From Cannabis sativa (Eukaryota > Streptophyta > Magnoliopsida > Rosales > Cannabaceae): a stretch of 64,000 nucleotides of DNA. The stretch's first letter is position 1, and each line of letters begins with the position of its first letter. The translations under genes were made by a program, and so were the position numbers. Shown here piece by piece: positions 11,701 to 20,648 of this stretch. The notes under the pieces were generated by a model. That model had not been told where the DNA came from and searched no databases. It saw nothing but the letters and a program-made list of their open reading frames with translations. The stretch lies in contig NC_083604.1 in assembly GCF_029168945.1 (NCBI RefSeq), positions 76,400,211 to 76,464,210 of the forward strand. The letters run 5' to 3'.

Positions 11701-13147
11701 GCTTCCCTTGAAGAACCACCTTCTTTGTTTCCTTGTCCTTCACATAACAAAAATCAGATGTAAACTCAACATCAACATTATTATCTCTGGTTAATTTTGA
11801 AATGCTAATCAAATTTTTTGTTATGTCAGGTACATGCAACATCTCTTTCAAGATCAAAGGTCCTCTATCAATGGCATATAAACATCCAGTACCAACATGG
11901 TTTATTTTTAACTTTGTACCATCACCTACTGTCAAAGTTTCCTTACCCGTGTACTTAGCCTTTTGGTTCAGGTTGTTGATATCTGCTGTAGTGTGATTGC
12001 TCGCACCCGTATCAGCGTACCAGGAATCATTCTCCACCATTTCTGGTGTGGCAACGAAGGCAGAGGCGTGTTGCTGATTGTTGGGTTTGTTTGCACCAGC
12101 AGGAACAGACCCCATGTAACTCTCATCGAACCTGTTGTAGCAGTGAGCGGCAGAGTGTCCATACTTGCCACAAACTTGGCAAGTTGGTCTCGGTCCTCCT
12201 GACCTTCCTCCTCTTCCTCTAGTGCCAAATCTTCCCTTGTTGTTGTTGTTATGGCCCCCTCTTCGACCACCATTGTGACCCGAGTCATTGTTGTTTCCTG
12301 AGTATCCTTGGTTTCCTCCTGTGTGTGGGGTCTTGTTTGCATAGTTGGCATTGGGACCTGTAGAGCTGTTTGGTTGTTTGTTGGTGCCAGAAATTGCACT
12401 CAACCTTTCAATCTTACTATCAAAACTGAGTAAAATATCCTGCAATATTGGCCAGGTTGTTGAAGCTCTAGCTTCAACTTGCAACAAAATGGGAAGATAG
12501 TCCAGATCCAAACCAGATAAAACATTAGAAATAAGAAGAGATTCGGGATACGGGTCACCTGCCAGGGCTAGAACATCAGCCCATTGACTCTTTTGTTTCA
12601 AGTAATCGACCATGCTAAGAGAATCTTTCCTTGCTGTCTGGATTTTGGTCCTGTATTCATCCATTTTTGCTTTGGAGTGTGCTCCATACAAAGCTTCAAG
12701 AGCTTGCCAAAGAGCTGCTGAGGAATCGCATCCCATAACCTCAGTAGCTATGCCTTCTGTCATTGACCCGTAGAGCCACCCCATGAGAAGTTGATCGTGC
12801 ACGATCCATTGTTCAAATTCTGGATTGATTTCCAGATCTCCACTTTGTTGTCCATCTTCTTCTGCAGCAGTAGCAATAAACTCAGCTGGTTTGGGCTTGG
12901 TGCCTTTGAGGTATCCATCGAGACGATGTCCCCTGACAATGGCAGATACCATTGTTTTCCATAATGAAAAATTGTTTCTGTCCAGCTTGAGTGCAAAGGG
13001 TTGATTTAGAGTGCTTCCAAACTGTGGGACGATTACTCCCTGGCTTGTATTTGCTGCTGTGGTGGTGGAATGGTTAGTACCATTATTTCCTGTAGGAGCT
13101 GAACGGTTTGTAGCCATTTCTGGGTTTGGGTTTTCACCAGTCGACAT
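8678..13147 (-). CDS. Copia gag-pol polyprotein, intact ORF (about 1489 aa)
   Basis: A single minus-strand frame encodes all Copia domains in the order gag, protease, integrase, RT, RNase H. From the start chosen here, approximate residues are: gag 1-300; CCHC knuckle CQVCGKYGHSAAHC near 322; protease WYADTGASNHTT near 375; integrase HHCC (HRRLGHP..CEACQLGK) near 535-580, then the DDE core with DIWGPAP, SDGGGEY and GRAERKHRHI; RT with the [10 protein letters not shown] block and the catalytic YVDDIIIT near 1160; RNase H with DADWASCPDDRRSTAGY and SRSSTESEYRAL near 1325. The frame is open upstream to 13231, but that part crosses the LTR and primer site, so the ATG at 13147, just after the PBS, is the likely start. 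No stops or frameshifts are visible, so the element may be autonomous. It is a transposon protein, not a host gene. Confidence 0.9.
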   Translation of the reverse strand: MSTGENPNPEMATNRSAPTGNNGTNHSTTTAANTSQGVIVPQFGSTLNQPFALKLDRNNFSLWKTMVSAIVRGHRLDGYLKGTKPKPAEFIATAAEEDGQQSGDLEINPEFEQWIVHDQLLMGWLYGSMTEGIATEVMGCDSSAALWQALEALYGAHSKAKMDEYRTKIQTARKDSLSMVDYLKQKSQWADVLALAGDPYPESLLISNVLSGLDLDYLPILLQVEARASTTWPILQDILLSFDSKIERLSAISGTNKQPNSSTGPNANYANKTPHTGGNQGYSGNNNDSGHNGGRRGGHNNNNKGRFGTRGRGGRSGGPRPTCQVCGKYGHSAAHCYNRFDESYMGSVPAGANKPNNQQHASAFVATPEMVENDSWYADTGASNHTTADINNLNQKAKYTGKETLTVGDGTKLKINHVGTGCLYAIDRGPLILKEMLHVPDITKNLISISKLTRDNNVDVEFTSDFCYVKDKETKKVVLQGKLKDGLYHFSSPNTTSNLSRSSSFSCQFTPFTGVSSLSKSNVTQHVAEKSFNSIKDKWHRRLGHPSTRVLNSVLSQVNEKCLKKDLEHFCEACQLGKSHLLPFKTNHEKAKSPLELVHTDIWGPAPVMSNTNFRFYIHFIDDYSRYTWIYPLKAKSDALSAFTHFQTLAKNLLDKKIKSLKSDGGGEYQAFSNHVAERGINFQQSCPHTSAQNGRAERKHRHIVEMGLTLLAQAGIPQKYWWDAFQTAVYLINRLPTPVLKDKSPLEALFGKKPDYKFLKTFGCSCYPCLRPYQSHKFQYHSTNCVNLGYSDRHKGYKCLSSTGRLYISRNVIFNEDEFPFKLGFLNTHQNEQPVHVSVPSWTTMLNIPFRSSQTHSEQSNSQTATQPVADPEETSSAHNKNQVPNSPSSLTSGEPEIAFEENQNSGTDSTPENMPADDHEEVIQPPAAPIVPTHSMITRGKARIFKPKMYLAAAKWKTIPYLDVPTNVQEALAHPDWNQAMNEEKNALVRNRTWILVPYMDDMNIVGNKWVYKIKLNPDGSVERLKARLVAKGFNQRAGIDYSETFSPVVKASTIRIILTIAVSKGWAIRQLDINNAFLNGKLEEKVYMQQPEGFIDPNKPNHVCLLNKSLYGLKQAPRAWFDKLKSTLMNWKFMNSRANPSLFWFANSTDIIIVLIYVDDIIITENDALKLQQFADKLNQVFALKDLGDLHYFLGIEVVRDETGIYMSQSKYIHELLKKTNMMHVKPCPTPMTVGKMLSISDGEPLENPTEYRSIIGALQYLTHTRPDLSFSVNKLSQFLKAPTTAHWSAAKRILRYLKGTLFHGLHIKVCDRLNLIGFSDADWASCPDDRRSTAGYCVYLGDSLVSWSSKKQAVVSRSSTESEYRALAQVSAELTWIQSLLQELKFPLPTTPVTWCDNLGASALATNPVYHARTKHIELDVHFVRDKVLNKQLEIRYIPSHDQTTDCLTKSLTGSRFHFLIDKLGVVESPLSLRGGVEKNEETSD

Positions 13148-13154
13148 TTGCCAA

Positions 13155-13171
13155 TGGTAGCTCTGATACCA
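13155..13171 (-). other. Primer-binding site of the intact Copia
   Basis: The minus strand reads TGGTATCAGAGCTACCA immediately after the 5' LTR, the usual Copia site complementary to the initiator tRNA-Met 3' end. Confidence 0.85.
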
Positions 13172-13488
13172 AGTAAAGAAAAACAGAGAATATGATTTGT
13201 ATAATGTTGAGCTCAATGAGCATGATTTCATTCATTCCTTATATAGATAATTACAGGATCATTCTAGATCATTACACCTCAGCAAATCTTAACAATAAAG
13301 GGAATATTCCATAACAGGGGAATAACATAAACGTGCTAAAATTAATGTGGCAATGATTGCCTCAATGATGAGTTGTCAGACCAAGGGCAAAAGCATAGTA
13401 GGACCACAACGGCTACAAAGGATAAATTGGCAAAATGGTTACTGGTGTGACAAGTTACTAGTCACTGGTTTCTTCATTTTTCTCAACA
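13172..13488 (-). repeat. 5' LTR of the intact Copia
   Basis: 317 bp, paired with 8393-8708. The target duplication TTGCT follows at 13489-13493. Confidence 0.9.
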
Positions 13489-13493
13489 TTGCT

Positions 13494-13666
13494 CAACTAA
13501 TTTAAATAAGAATAATCATTGTTATTTATGTATAAGAATGGTCAGTGATCTTATAACTAAAAGTTACAATAGAAAAATATAGTAGAACTATTTTCTCACA
13601 GCCATAACAAACTTGTTTCTTGATTAGTTATTTTCGTTATTTTCTTTGTTTTCTACAGTTGCAATA
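13494..13666 (-). repeat. 5' LTR of the older Copia, proximal part
   Basis: Continues the LTR broken at 8392. It matches 6990-7158, ends with TTGCAATA and is followed by GTTAG, the likely target duplication of the older element. Confidence 0.7.
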
Positions 13667-13671
13667 GTTAG

Positions 13672-14679
13672 TTTTGTTGTTTGACGGTCACTTTTTAATG
13701 TTTGTTTGTGGGTGCTTAGTGGACAACAATTATAAAAAAAATATACATATATAATTCACCCAATCACAGTCATGTAGAAAGAGAGAGATTCACATAATGA
13801 TATAATGATGAGAAGAGGGGCAGTATATATAGGTTTTGTTAACTAAGCTTTAATTCACTACTCAATTGTACCAAAAATGAAAAACTCGTAAAACTCATCA
13901 CTCAAGTTCTCTTGTAATGTAAGCCTATATAGGTTTTAGCATGCACCAACATTTGGATTCGTTATAAATGAGTCACCAATTAGTCCATTAGTAAAATATT
14001 TGTATCATAAAACAACATAATACAATATTGATGTAAAATAATTCGTCCTCTTGTAAAAAGACAAAAAAGAACAAGTTAGTTGGGTAAACTCCATATCTGA
14101 GCGTAGCCCATTACACGGAAATGCAAGGCTTGAAGCCCAACATCGCATAAGGGATTTTTACAGACTCTAATACTCTTTTTAAATTGTTCTTCTATCATTT
14201 TTACTTTTTTTTTTCTTTAAATATTGTACTAATTTTACCCCTATCACTTCAAGATACTCTCCATGTAATTTTCTTATGTCAGGTTATTTTAGGTACAATA
14301 TATATAAAAAGAAGTATGTTTCAATTAAATATAAAATTAGAGATAAATTTGATTAATTGATTAATAAAAGTGGTATTTTTCAACTTACTCTTTTTTACAC
14401 CACATCAAATTTTATTCTTTTTCTCTTTTCTATTGTAGGGTTGAATTTTTTTAAAAAAATATTATATATTTTATATACTCTGTTTTGTGTTAAATTTCAT
14501 CTATTATTATATTGTTATTTTTTAGTTATTTAATTGTTATGTTTGGTATTTTATAGTTGTTTTATAAAAAATAGTATTTTTATAAAAAATGTCTGTATAA
14601 CAATAAAATTGTAAACTTTGCTAGAATCTAATATTTTTGTAAAATTCACTAATTATATTTACGACTGTATTTATCTATC
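13672..14679. other. Intergenic, no gene seen
   Basis: AT-rich sequence without recognisable coding similarity. The short text at about 14095-14160 is less AT-rich but matches no feature I know. Confidence 0.5.
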
Positions 14680-14912
14680 GGCTAATTAAGATTTTTGTAC
14701 CCAGAACTTTGACATGTACCAAATCATGTTCCTAAACTATTGAGATTGTTGAATTTAAGGACTTTTGTCTAACTTCATTCAATTTTACTATTTCAGTTAT
14801 TATTTATGTACTAAACCATGCTCACCAGACTTTGATATCTACCAAATCATGTCCCTAGAACTTTGACATGTATTAAATTATTATGTCCCCTTAACTTTCA
14901 TTCTAATTAACC
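14680..14912. mobile_element. Fold-back MITE, family copy A
   Basis: Ends are GGCTAATTA.. and ..TAATTAACC, flanked by a near-perfect 9-bp duplication (TTATCTATC at 14671-14679, TTATCTATT at 14913-14921). It contains inverted phrases such as TTTGACATGTACCAAATCATG. Two other copies lie at 24371-24745 and 43902-44239. The 9-bp duplication suggests Mutator-type mobilisation. Confidence 0.65.
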
Positions 14913-14959
14913 TTATCTATTATAAAGAATTCATCTTTCAAAAAAAATATAATTAAATA

Positions 14960-15421
14960 CAGTGGCGGACCCAAGATTTAAGTTGAGGTAGGGCGATACT
15001 TTTTTTTTTATAAGTGAGGGGTGCATCTTTTTTTTTTTTTCTACATTGCATAACATGTTAAAAATTAATATAAATTTATATTTTAATATTAAATACATTA
15101 TAAAGTAAAAAAACGTAACAATAAAATATATTTGGTTCAATAATTAAGACATTAAATATAAGTATTATTGGTAGAAGTTCAAAAAGTAAAATAAAAATAT
15201 TAAAATAAACATGCTTTTATTGTGATTAAAACTCATGAACTCTTTTAGATGTATGAAATGATATTACCATTATACCAAAGTTTATTTTATGCATATAGAT
15301 ATCACTTTTATTTATAAATATATGTTGTAACTAACTAAAATATATATATATATATTTTTCCCGATTTTTTTTTTTAGGGTGGTCGACTGCCCCACCTCGT
15401 CTCTACGTGGGTCCGCCCCTG
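14960..15421. mobile_element. Non-autonomous hAT element
   Basis: Terminal inverted repeats are CAGTGGCGGACCCA at the left and the complement of CAGGGGCGGACCCA at the right. A perfect 8-bp target duplication ATTAAATA flanks it (14952-14959 and 15422-15429). Eight-base duplications and CAGTG-type ends are typical of hAT elements. The 462-bp body has no transposase. Confidence 0.85.
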
Positions 15422-16681
15422 ATTAAATATATATTTACAACAAGTGGTGCCTCTGCCAAAACAAAAAGATAAAATAAAAGGTAAATAAATTTTAAACAAG
15501 AATAATGCAGTGAAACATTAATGTAGTGACAACGCATCCAACGTTTGAGGTTGCGCTCCAGTTAAGATGAGACACGTGTCATGTAAGATCAGAGTAAAAG
15601 AAAATTCTCGTAAAGCTAAATAGTCAAACAAAATGGCATAAGTCAAAAAAGTCATGCTTTTCTTACTCTTTCAGCATTTTAGGTACCATTTTCTACCTTA
15701 TATATAGTACTCCTGTCCTCTGTTCTTCTAATAAAGTCGATCCCAGCCAAAAAAATAAAAAATAAAAAAAGAAAGAGGACTGAACTGTGCTGTCAAAGAA
15801 TTAATTACTATATCAGCCAATTAAATTCGTGGTCTATTCACATTCACATTTACATTTGCAATTTTTTTGTAAAATAAAGTATGAGGTTATATATAAATAA
15901 ATAATTAATAAATATAAATTTTACTGGACGTAATATTATATTTACTTATATTCTTCATGGTACTGTACAAAAGTATAATATATAGTGTTTAAAAAATAAA
16001 ATAAAACCACGTGGGGAGCATAGTTAACAGGAACTAACGTTCCGGTAATTTAGTCATGTGAATTGATTATAAAAGATTAGTTAGAATTACTTTGGAGATT
16101 GGATTAGTGAATTAATATTATTTTTAACATTGTAAAAAATTGTTATTATGATATCATATAAGTTATAACGCCTACACGTCAAAAAAAAAAAAAATATAAG
16201 TTATAACGCCTTACTTAGAAGTTGATTAACTTAAAAAATTTAAATACAATAACTTCATCATTTTTTTTTATATATATTATTATCTATATATAATATAATG
16301 TTCATATAAATAGCATTGAAGTTAAAACTTATCCAAAATATTTTAATCCAGTCAAAATAAGCGAGTTATATTCTTAATTAAAACTAAATATATATATAAC
16401 AACTTCATAAAGTCGAAGTCAAATAACACCCCTGCAGCTAATTAATTAAAGCTTATCTATATAGTATATATATAGCTGACCTACTTCTAATTAATTAATA
16501 AATAAGATAATAATAATAAGAGAAGAAAACGATTTAGTTAATTACATGATAATAAGTTTTTAATGATCATTATATCTACAATGATGAGATCTTCCTAATA
16601 TACGTACTTAATTAGCTTAATTAATTGATTAAAATGCTTATTAATAGTTATATTAATTACTACTATTGTCTAATTCAGAAA
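15422..16681. other. Intergenic, 3' flank of the HB40-like gene
   Basis: AT-rich with one promoter-like patch (15571-15710) listed separately. The part next to 16682 should contain the 3' UTR and poly(A) signal of the HB40-like gene. No other gene is visible. Confidence 0.5.
15571..15707 (+). promoter_or_regulatory. G-box palindrome followed by TATA-like box; no ORF downstream
   Basis: A perfect palindrome GACACGTGTC (15571-15580) is followed 120 bp later by TTATATATAG (15698-15707) and a pyrimidine-rich stretch resembling a plant transcription start. No ORF of any size follows on the plus strand. It could be a relic promoter, a start of antisense RNA toward the HB40-like gene, or chance. 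Confidence 0.3.
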
Positions 16682-18168
16682 TCACATATACAGATTCATC
16701 CATTCCATGCCATTGTTAATATAAGGGTTGTTATCATCAGGCACGTAGAAAACGTCGTCGTATTCTTCCACTACTCCAAACTCTCCTAAAAATGGTGGGT
16801 CCATGACTGCTTCCATCGACATTGAAGAGCTAGGGCTGTTACTCGACACGCATTCCACGCGCTCTGTCAACCGTTGGATCTTCATCTCTGCATTTGACAG
16901 TTGTTCCTTCAGTTTTAGTACCTGCAAACATAACCAAAAAAAACCACTTAAAAACTAAAAGAGAGTAATGAAAGAAAAAATAAAGACTTGAGTGACTGAG
17001 TGTCGTGTCAAATTTTGCATGGATTTGATAGACTTAAGTGGGCCCAAAGGCCCACGTGAATGGCTCACGTGGATGTTCCCTGAGGTGGGCCTTGGGAAAA
17101 GCCCGAAACCAACCACCTTAAACAGCACTGTATGTACGGACACCCTTGAGGACCGGAACATATAGTACCTTTTGCTGTCTTATGAGGTGGCAGTAACTGT
17201 TATTTGTCAAAAATATCCCCATTTTTTAAAATATTTTTACAATAAAGCCCAACATGATACCATGGCTTTCTTCGAGCCCAGAGCTCATGCACGTTCGTGT
17301 GTGGTGGGTCACATTTGTCTTTTTCCTTTTCTTTTTTCTTCTTTAAAGGATAAGATGTATTTAACTTATACATATTTACGTGATGAAACATATATATATT
17401 TTAAGAAATAAAACAATGACATACAAAGCTATAAAAAAAAATGTGAATAATCAATAAAACATGCTTGCCCCAAATTTATTTAGACCTTGTTTGGATTTGG
17501 ATAAATACTCAAACCCCACATGGGTTAACGAAATCCAAAGTCAAGACATGTTGAATACAATACACGTTATAGAAGAAATATAATAAATAAATAAATAAAT
17601 ATTAGAGAGGGAAAAGAGGAGAGAGAGTGAAGTATAGTACCTCAGATTCAAGACAGCATTTGTCATGAACAACAGAGTCATGAATTTTTTTCAAGTTAGA
17701 GTATTCTTGTTCCAATTTCTTGTTCTTCCAACGAGCCCTTCTGTTTTGGAACCAAACAGCGACTTGTCTAGGGTCAAGTCCTAACTCCGCAGCCAAACGG
17801 TCCTTTCTTTCCGATTCTAACTTATGTTCACTCCCAAAATTCATCTCAAGAAGGTTCACTTGTTCATCGCTTAATTTCCTCTTTCTTGCCAAAGCGCTTT
17901 CTTCCTTAGCGCTTTTGCTCTTCTTACGACGTCGTTTTGTTTTTGTCTCACCTAAATAAATAAAATCATAAATCCATCAATTAATAAGAGAAAGAAAAAA
18001 AACAAAACATAATGCAAAACTAGGAAAGGACTAGCTAATAATAAATTTGTGCTTTATTTGATCAAAGTACAAACCTTGTTGAGGTACCATTTGGGGGTAA
18101 ACACCAGGGTACAACTGGGTATAGAGTACCATATGATCTTCAACTTGATTATTATTAGTGTTGTTCAT
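16682..18168 (-). CDS. HB40: HD-Zip class I transcription factor, HB40/HB21/HB53-like (214 aa)
   Basis: Nuclear DNA-binding protein of the plant-specific homeodomain-leucine zipper class I, which binds CAATNATTG-type sites as dimers. Exons (minus strand): 18168-18075, 17951-17641, 16921-16682; all introns are GT..AG and the 645 nt keep frame. A basic stretch (TKRRRKKSK, about 36-44) precedes the homeodomain (about 53-110) with helix 3 [18 protein letters not shown]. The leucine zipper starts at L111 (L118, L132, L139); intron 2 falls inside it after E135. The short C-terminus ends EWMNLYM, as in the HB40 group. Arabidopsis HB21/40/53 act in axillary-bud dormancy downstream of BRC1 and in ABA responses; transfer of that role here is inference. 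The ATG at 18168 is chosen because exon 1 joins exon 2 in phase. Order with GBF1, HVA22K and SCL15 supports HB40 orthology. Confidence 0.92.
17039..17092. promoter_or_regulatory. Motif cluster in intron 2 of the HB40-like gene
   Basis: Two G-boxes CACGTG (17053-17058 and 17066-17071) lie 13 bp apart, beside TGGGCCC (17039-17045), GGCCCA (17049-17054) and GTGGGCC (near 17086-17092), which resemble TCP-factor sites. The surrounding intron is AT-rich, so the cluster stands out. Function is inferred from motif knowledge only. Confidence 0.45.
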
Positions 18169-18261
18169 GGCTTCCTTTCTTTTTTTTTCTCTCTCTCTAT
18201 GAAAATGAGTGAGCTAGCAATTTGGAATGGTTTGGGAAATGGAAGAGTACCTTAGGAACCT

Positions 18262-18268
18262 TTTTATA
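18262..18268 (-). promoter_or_regulatory. TATA box of the HB40-like gene
   Basis: On the minus strand CTTATAAAAAGG lies about 95 bp before the ATG at 18168, followed by a CT/GA-rich leader (18178-18200). Position and sequence fit a plant core promoter. Confidence 0.6.
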
Positions 18269-18509
18269 AGGGAAAAAATAATGATAGTGGCCTCAATAGG
18301 TGTCCTCTCTCCCTACTTACACAACCCCAATTTGTTTTTTTGAAAAAGAGAATGTGATTTTACTATAGTGACCCTTGTGTTTTGAGTAATGTTTCGAATA
18401 TGCCATCTTTTGTCTTCTTTTTTAGTATTTAATTATATATATCCCCCAAAAGCATGCATGCATTTCTTTAATTTATAATTAATTATTTTAAATTTTGGGT
18501 CTTAATTAA

Positions 18510-18954
18510 GGTGTCGTTTAGTAACATTTTTTTATGATAAAAATAAAAATAAATTTTTTAAATAAAAATGCGTTCTATAACCATTTTTATTTTTTAATTT
18601 TAAAAATAAAAAATAAAAATAAAAGTATGTTCTGTAAAGTTCATTTTCATTTTAAATTTTTTATTTTATTTAAGTCAGGTCTAGGTACAAGGTCAAGTCC
18701 GAGTCGGGGTCAAGGGCTTGGTTCGGCGCCAGGGCCAAGGCCGGGTTTGGGTCCGGGGATCTAGTCAGAGTCTAAAATATTGATTAAGAAAAAAAACTAT
18801 TTAACAAAATATTGAAAGTGACTTTTTTTGTTTTTAAAATTTTGATTTTTAATTAAAAATTGAAAAATAAAAATAGTTTTGTACAACATAATTTAGGAAT
18901 TTTTTTAAATTTTAAAAACAGAAAACTGATTAAAATTGTGTTACTAACGCCACC
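18510..18954. mobile_element. MITE with a GC-rich core
   Basis: Ends are GGTGTCGTTTAGTAAC and the complement of GGTGGCGTTAGTAAC, flanked by TAA (18507-18509 and 18955-18957). A 3-bp TAA duplication fits PIF/Harbinger-type elements. The arms are AT-rich, but 18675-18768 is a GC-rich run of degenerate GGTC/AGG units. It sits about 340 bp upstream of the HB40-like start. Confidence 0.65.
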
Positions 18955-18957
18955 TAA

Positions 18958-20573
18958 ATTACATATGCATATATATGAAAGAATTAAAAAAAATTAGTCT
19001 GAACATTAGTTATAGGCATGTCTCTGTTTAGTTATATGCAATAAACTAATTTAAATTTTATTTTTAATATTTAAAAAATTTTGAAAACAGACAGAGGATT
19101 TATTATAACTACAGTTTATATAAAAAAAATTGGAATATAAATTCTTAAAGTAAGAAAAATAAGAAATTACATGTATATATACAATATAACAAATAATATA
19201 CTCAAGAAACTTGCATGAGAGCATGAACTTAATTACTCACGTCTCTTATATATACACATATAGATAATTTACTCAAACTAGATATGATTAGCAATGGATT
19301 TTGGTATCACACGTAACTACTGCGCACATTCTCTTTGAAGCTTTTATTGAAAAGAAATTATTTAATTTATTGCCTATATGAAACAAACATACATTGCAAT
19401 ACAAAATTTAATAAAATTACTTAATTTGATTACGAATAGATAAGCTCTGCTAATTTTATGGATAATGAGGAGTACTAATAAATTGGCCATGTAGCACTTT
19501 CAATGATATAGCACTTAGCCCATGTTACATATGTCTTAATTAATTTAAAATAATCTATATATGAACACTACAATTGAAACAAGAAGAAGAAAAAAAAAAA
19601 TTAATACATAATTTATTAGTTGTAACCCACCCTAGGAACATGCATGAAGTATGGTTGGAATGGGCTTTCCTAATTAAGTAATTAATTGAAAAAAATAGGG
19701 TCATTATGGTACATATATATAAAAATGTAATAACCCCACTATATAAAAAGCATAAACAAAGCACAAAATAATTTGTAGAAATTGGATTAGGGTTGGGATC
19801 CCAAACCTGACCACCTCGATGTTATTAAACAATAAGGTACGGTTGGCCTATGGATTTGGACATTTAGGTCACTTTTGTTGTCCAATTGGGTGGTATTCTC
19901 CTCTTTCTGTGTCTAATTAATACTACCACTCATCTCTACCCAAAAAAGAATTAAAAGGAAAAAATAAAGTTAAGTAAATCAAAAGCTAATTAGCTTAGCT
20001 TATAAGCTTTAATAATACTAATATTAATAGACTATAGTTAATATAATAATATATACCTTCATGTCATGCGTGGCTCGAGAAGGGTGAAAAATATTGTAAT
20101 GATCATAGTTATCCTATCCCATCTCTCCAATCTTTGAGCTATATTTGCTTGCCTTGGTGAATATGTAATAATCACGCATTATAAAAATGAAATTGTATAT
20201 ATATTATAAACCAATTAATCAATGTTTGAAAAATGCATATAACTAATGAGAGTTGGTGTGTAACTATTTGTGGATTAATTATTAAAGTATATATATAGTT
20301 ATTCATATTAGTATTTGGTTTTAATTATAATATTATTATTTGTTCTATTAAAAAATGACTGATTGAGTAAAGTAACTTATATTCATATTGGGACAATCAA
20401 TATTGACGAGCCTCTAGGTCTCTCTTCCTTTTTAACCAAATAATAATTAAGTATATGTTAATTTAATTAGCTGTGTGTTAGAGAGAGAGGTCTATCAAAA
20501 TTTTGAGTGTGTTGGAAAAATTGAGGGTCATTCCTCATGAGATGTCGTCATGCTTGACGTTTTTTTGCTTAAC

Positions 20574-20648
<75 letters not shown>

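Larger units (their letters stand above)
8393..13488 (-). mobile_element. Young, apparently intact Ty1/Copia retrotransposon (5.1 kb)
   Basis: The element has two LTRs (8393-8708 and 13172-13488), a perfect 5-bp target duplication TTGCT (8388-8392 and 13489-13493), a primer site TGGTATCAGAGCTACCA (13171 down to 13155), a purine tract by the 3' LTR (about 8709-8717) and one uninterrupted gag-pol ORF. By hand count the LTRs differ at about 10 substitutions and one indel over 317 bp, roughly 3%, so it is fairly recent. On the coding strand the LTR runs TGTTGAG..ACT, giving TG..CT ends instead of TG..CA. It lies inside an older Copia LTR. Confidence 0.92.
6908..13666 (-). mobile_element. Older internally deleted Copia, interrupted by a younger Copia
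   Basis: The 3' LTR (6908-7158) and a split 5' LTR (8300-8392 plus 13494-13666) share text such as GAAAATGAATTGCTCAACTAA and AACAAACTTGTTTCTTGATT. A polypurine tract (minus AAGGGGGA) abuts the 3' LTR. The likely target duplication is GTTGG (6903-6907) and GTTAG (13667-13671), one mismatch. Only RT and RNase H remain between the LTRs (7159-8299). LTR ends are TATTG..TTGTA rather than TG..CA. The young element at 8393-13488 sits inside the 5' LTR, proving the order of insertion. Confidence 0.75.

Noticed and set aside
18534..18764. 76-codon ORF ending in a Gly/Pro-rich tail
   Set aside because: It lies wholly inside a MITE and its tail is the GC-rich minisatellite.
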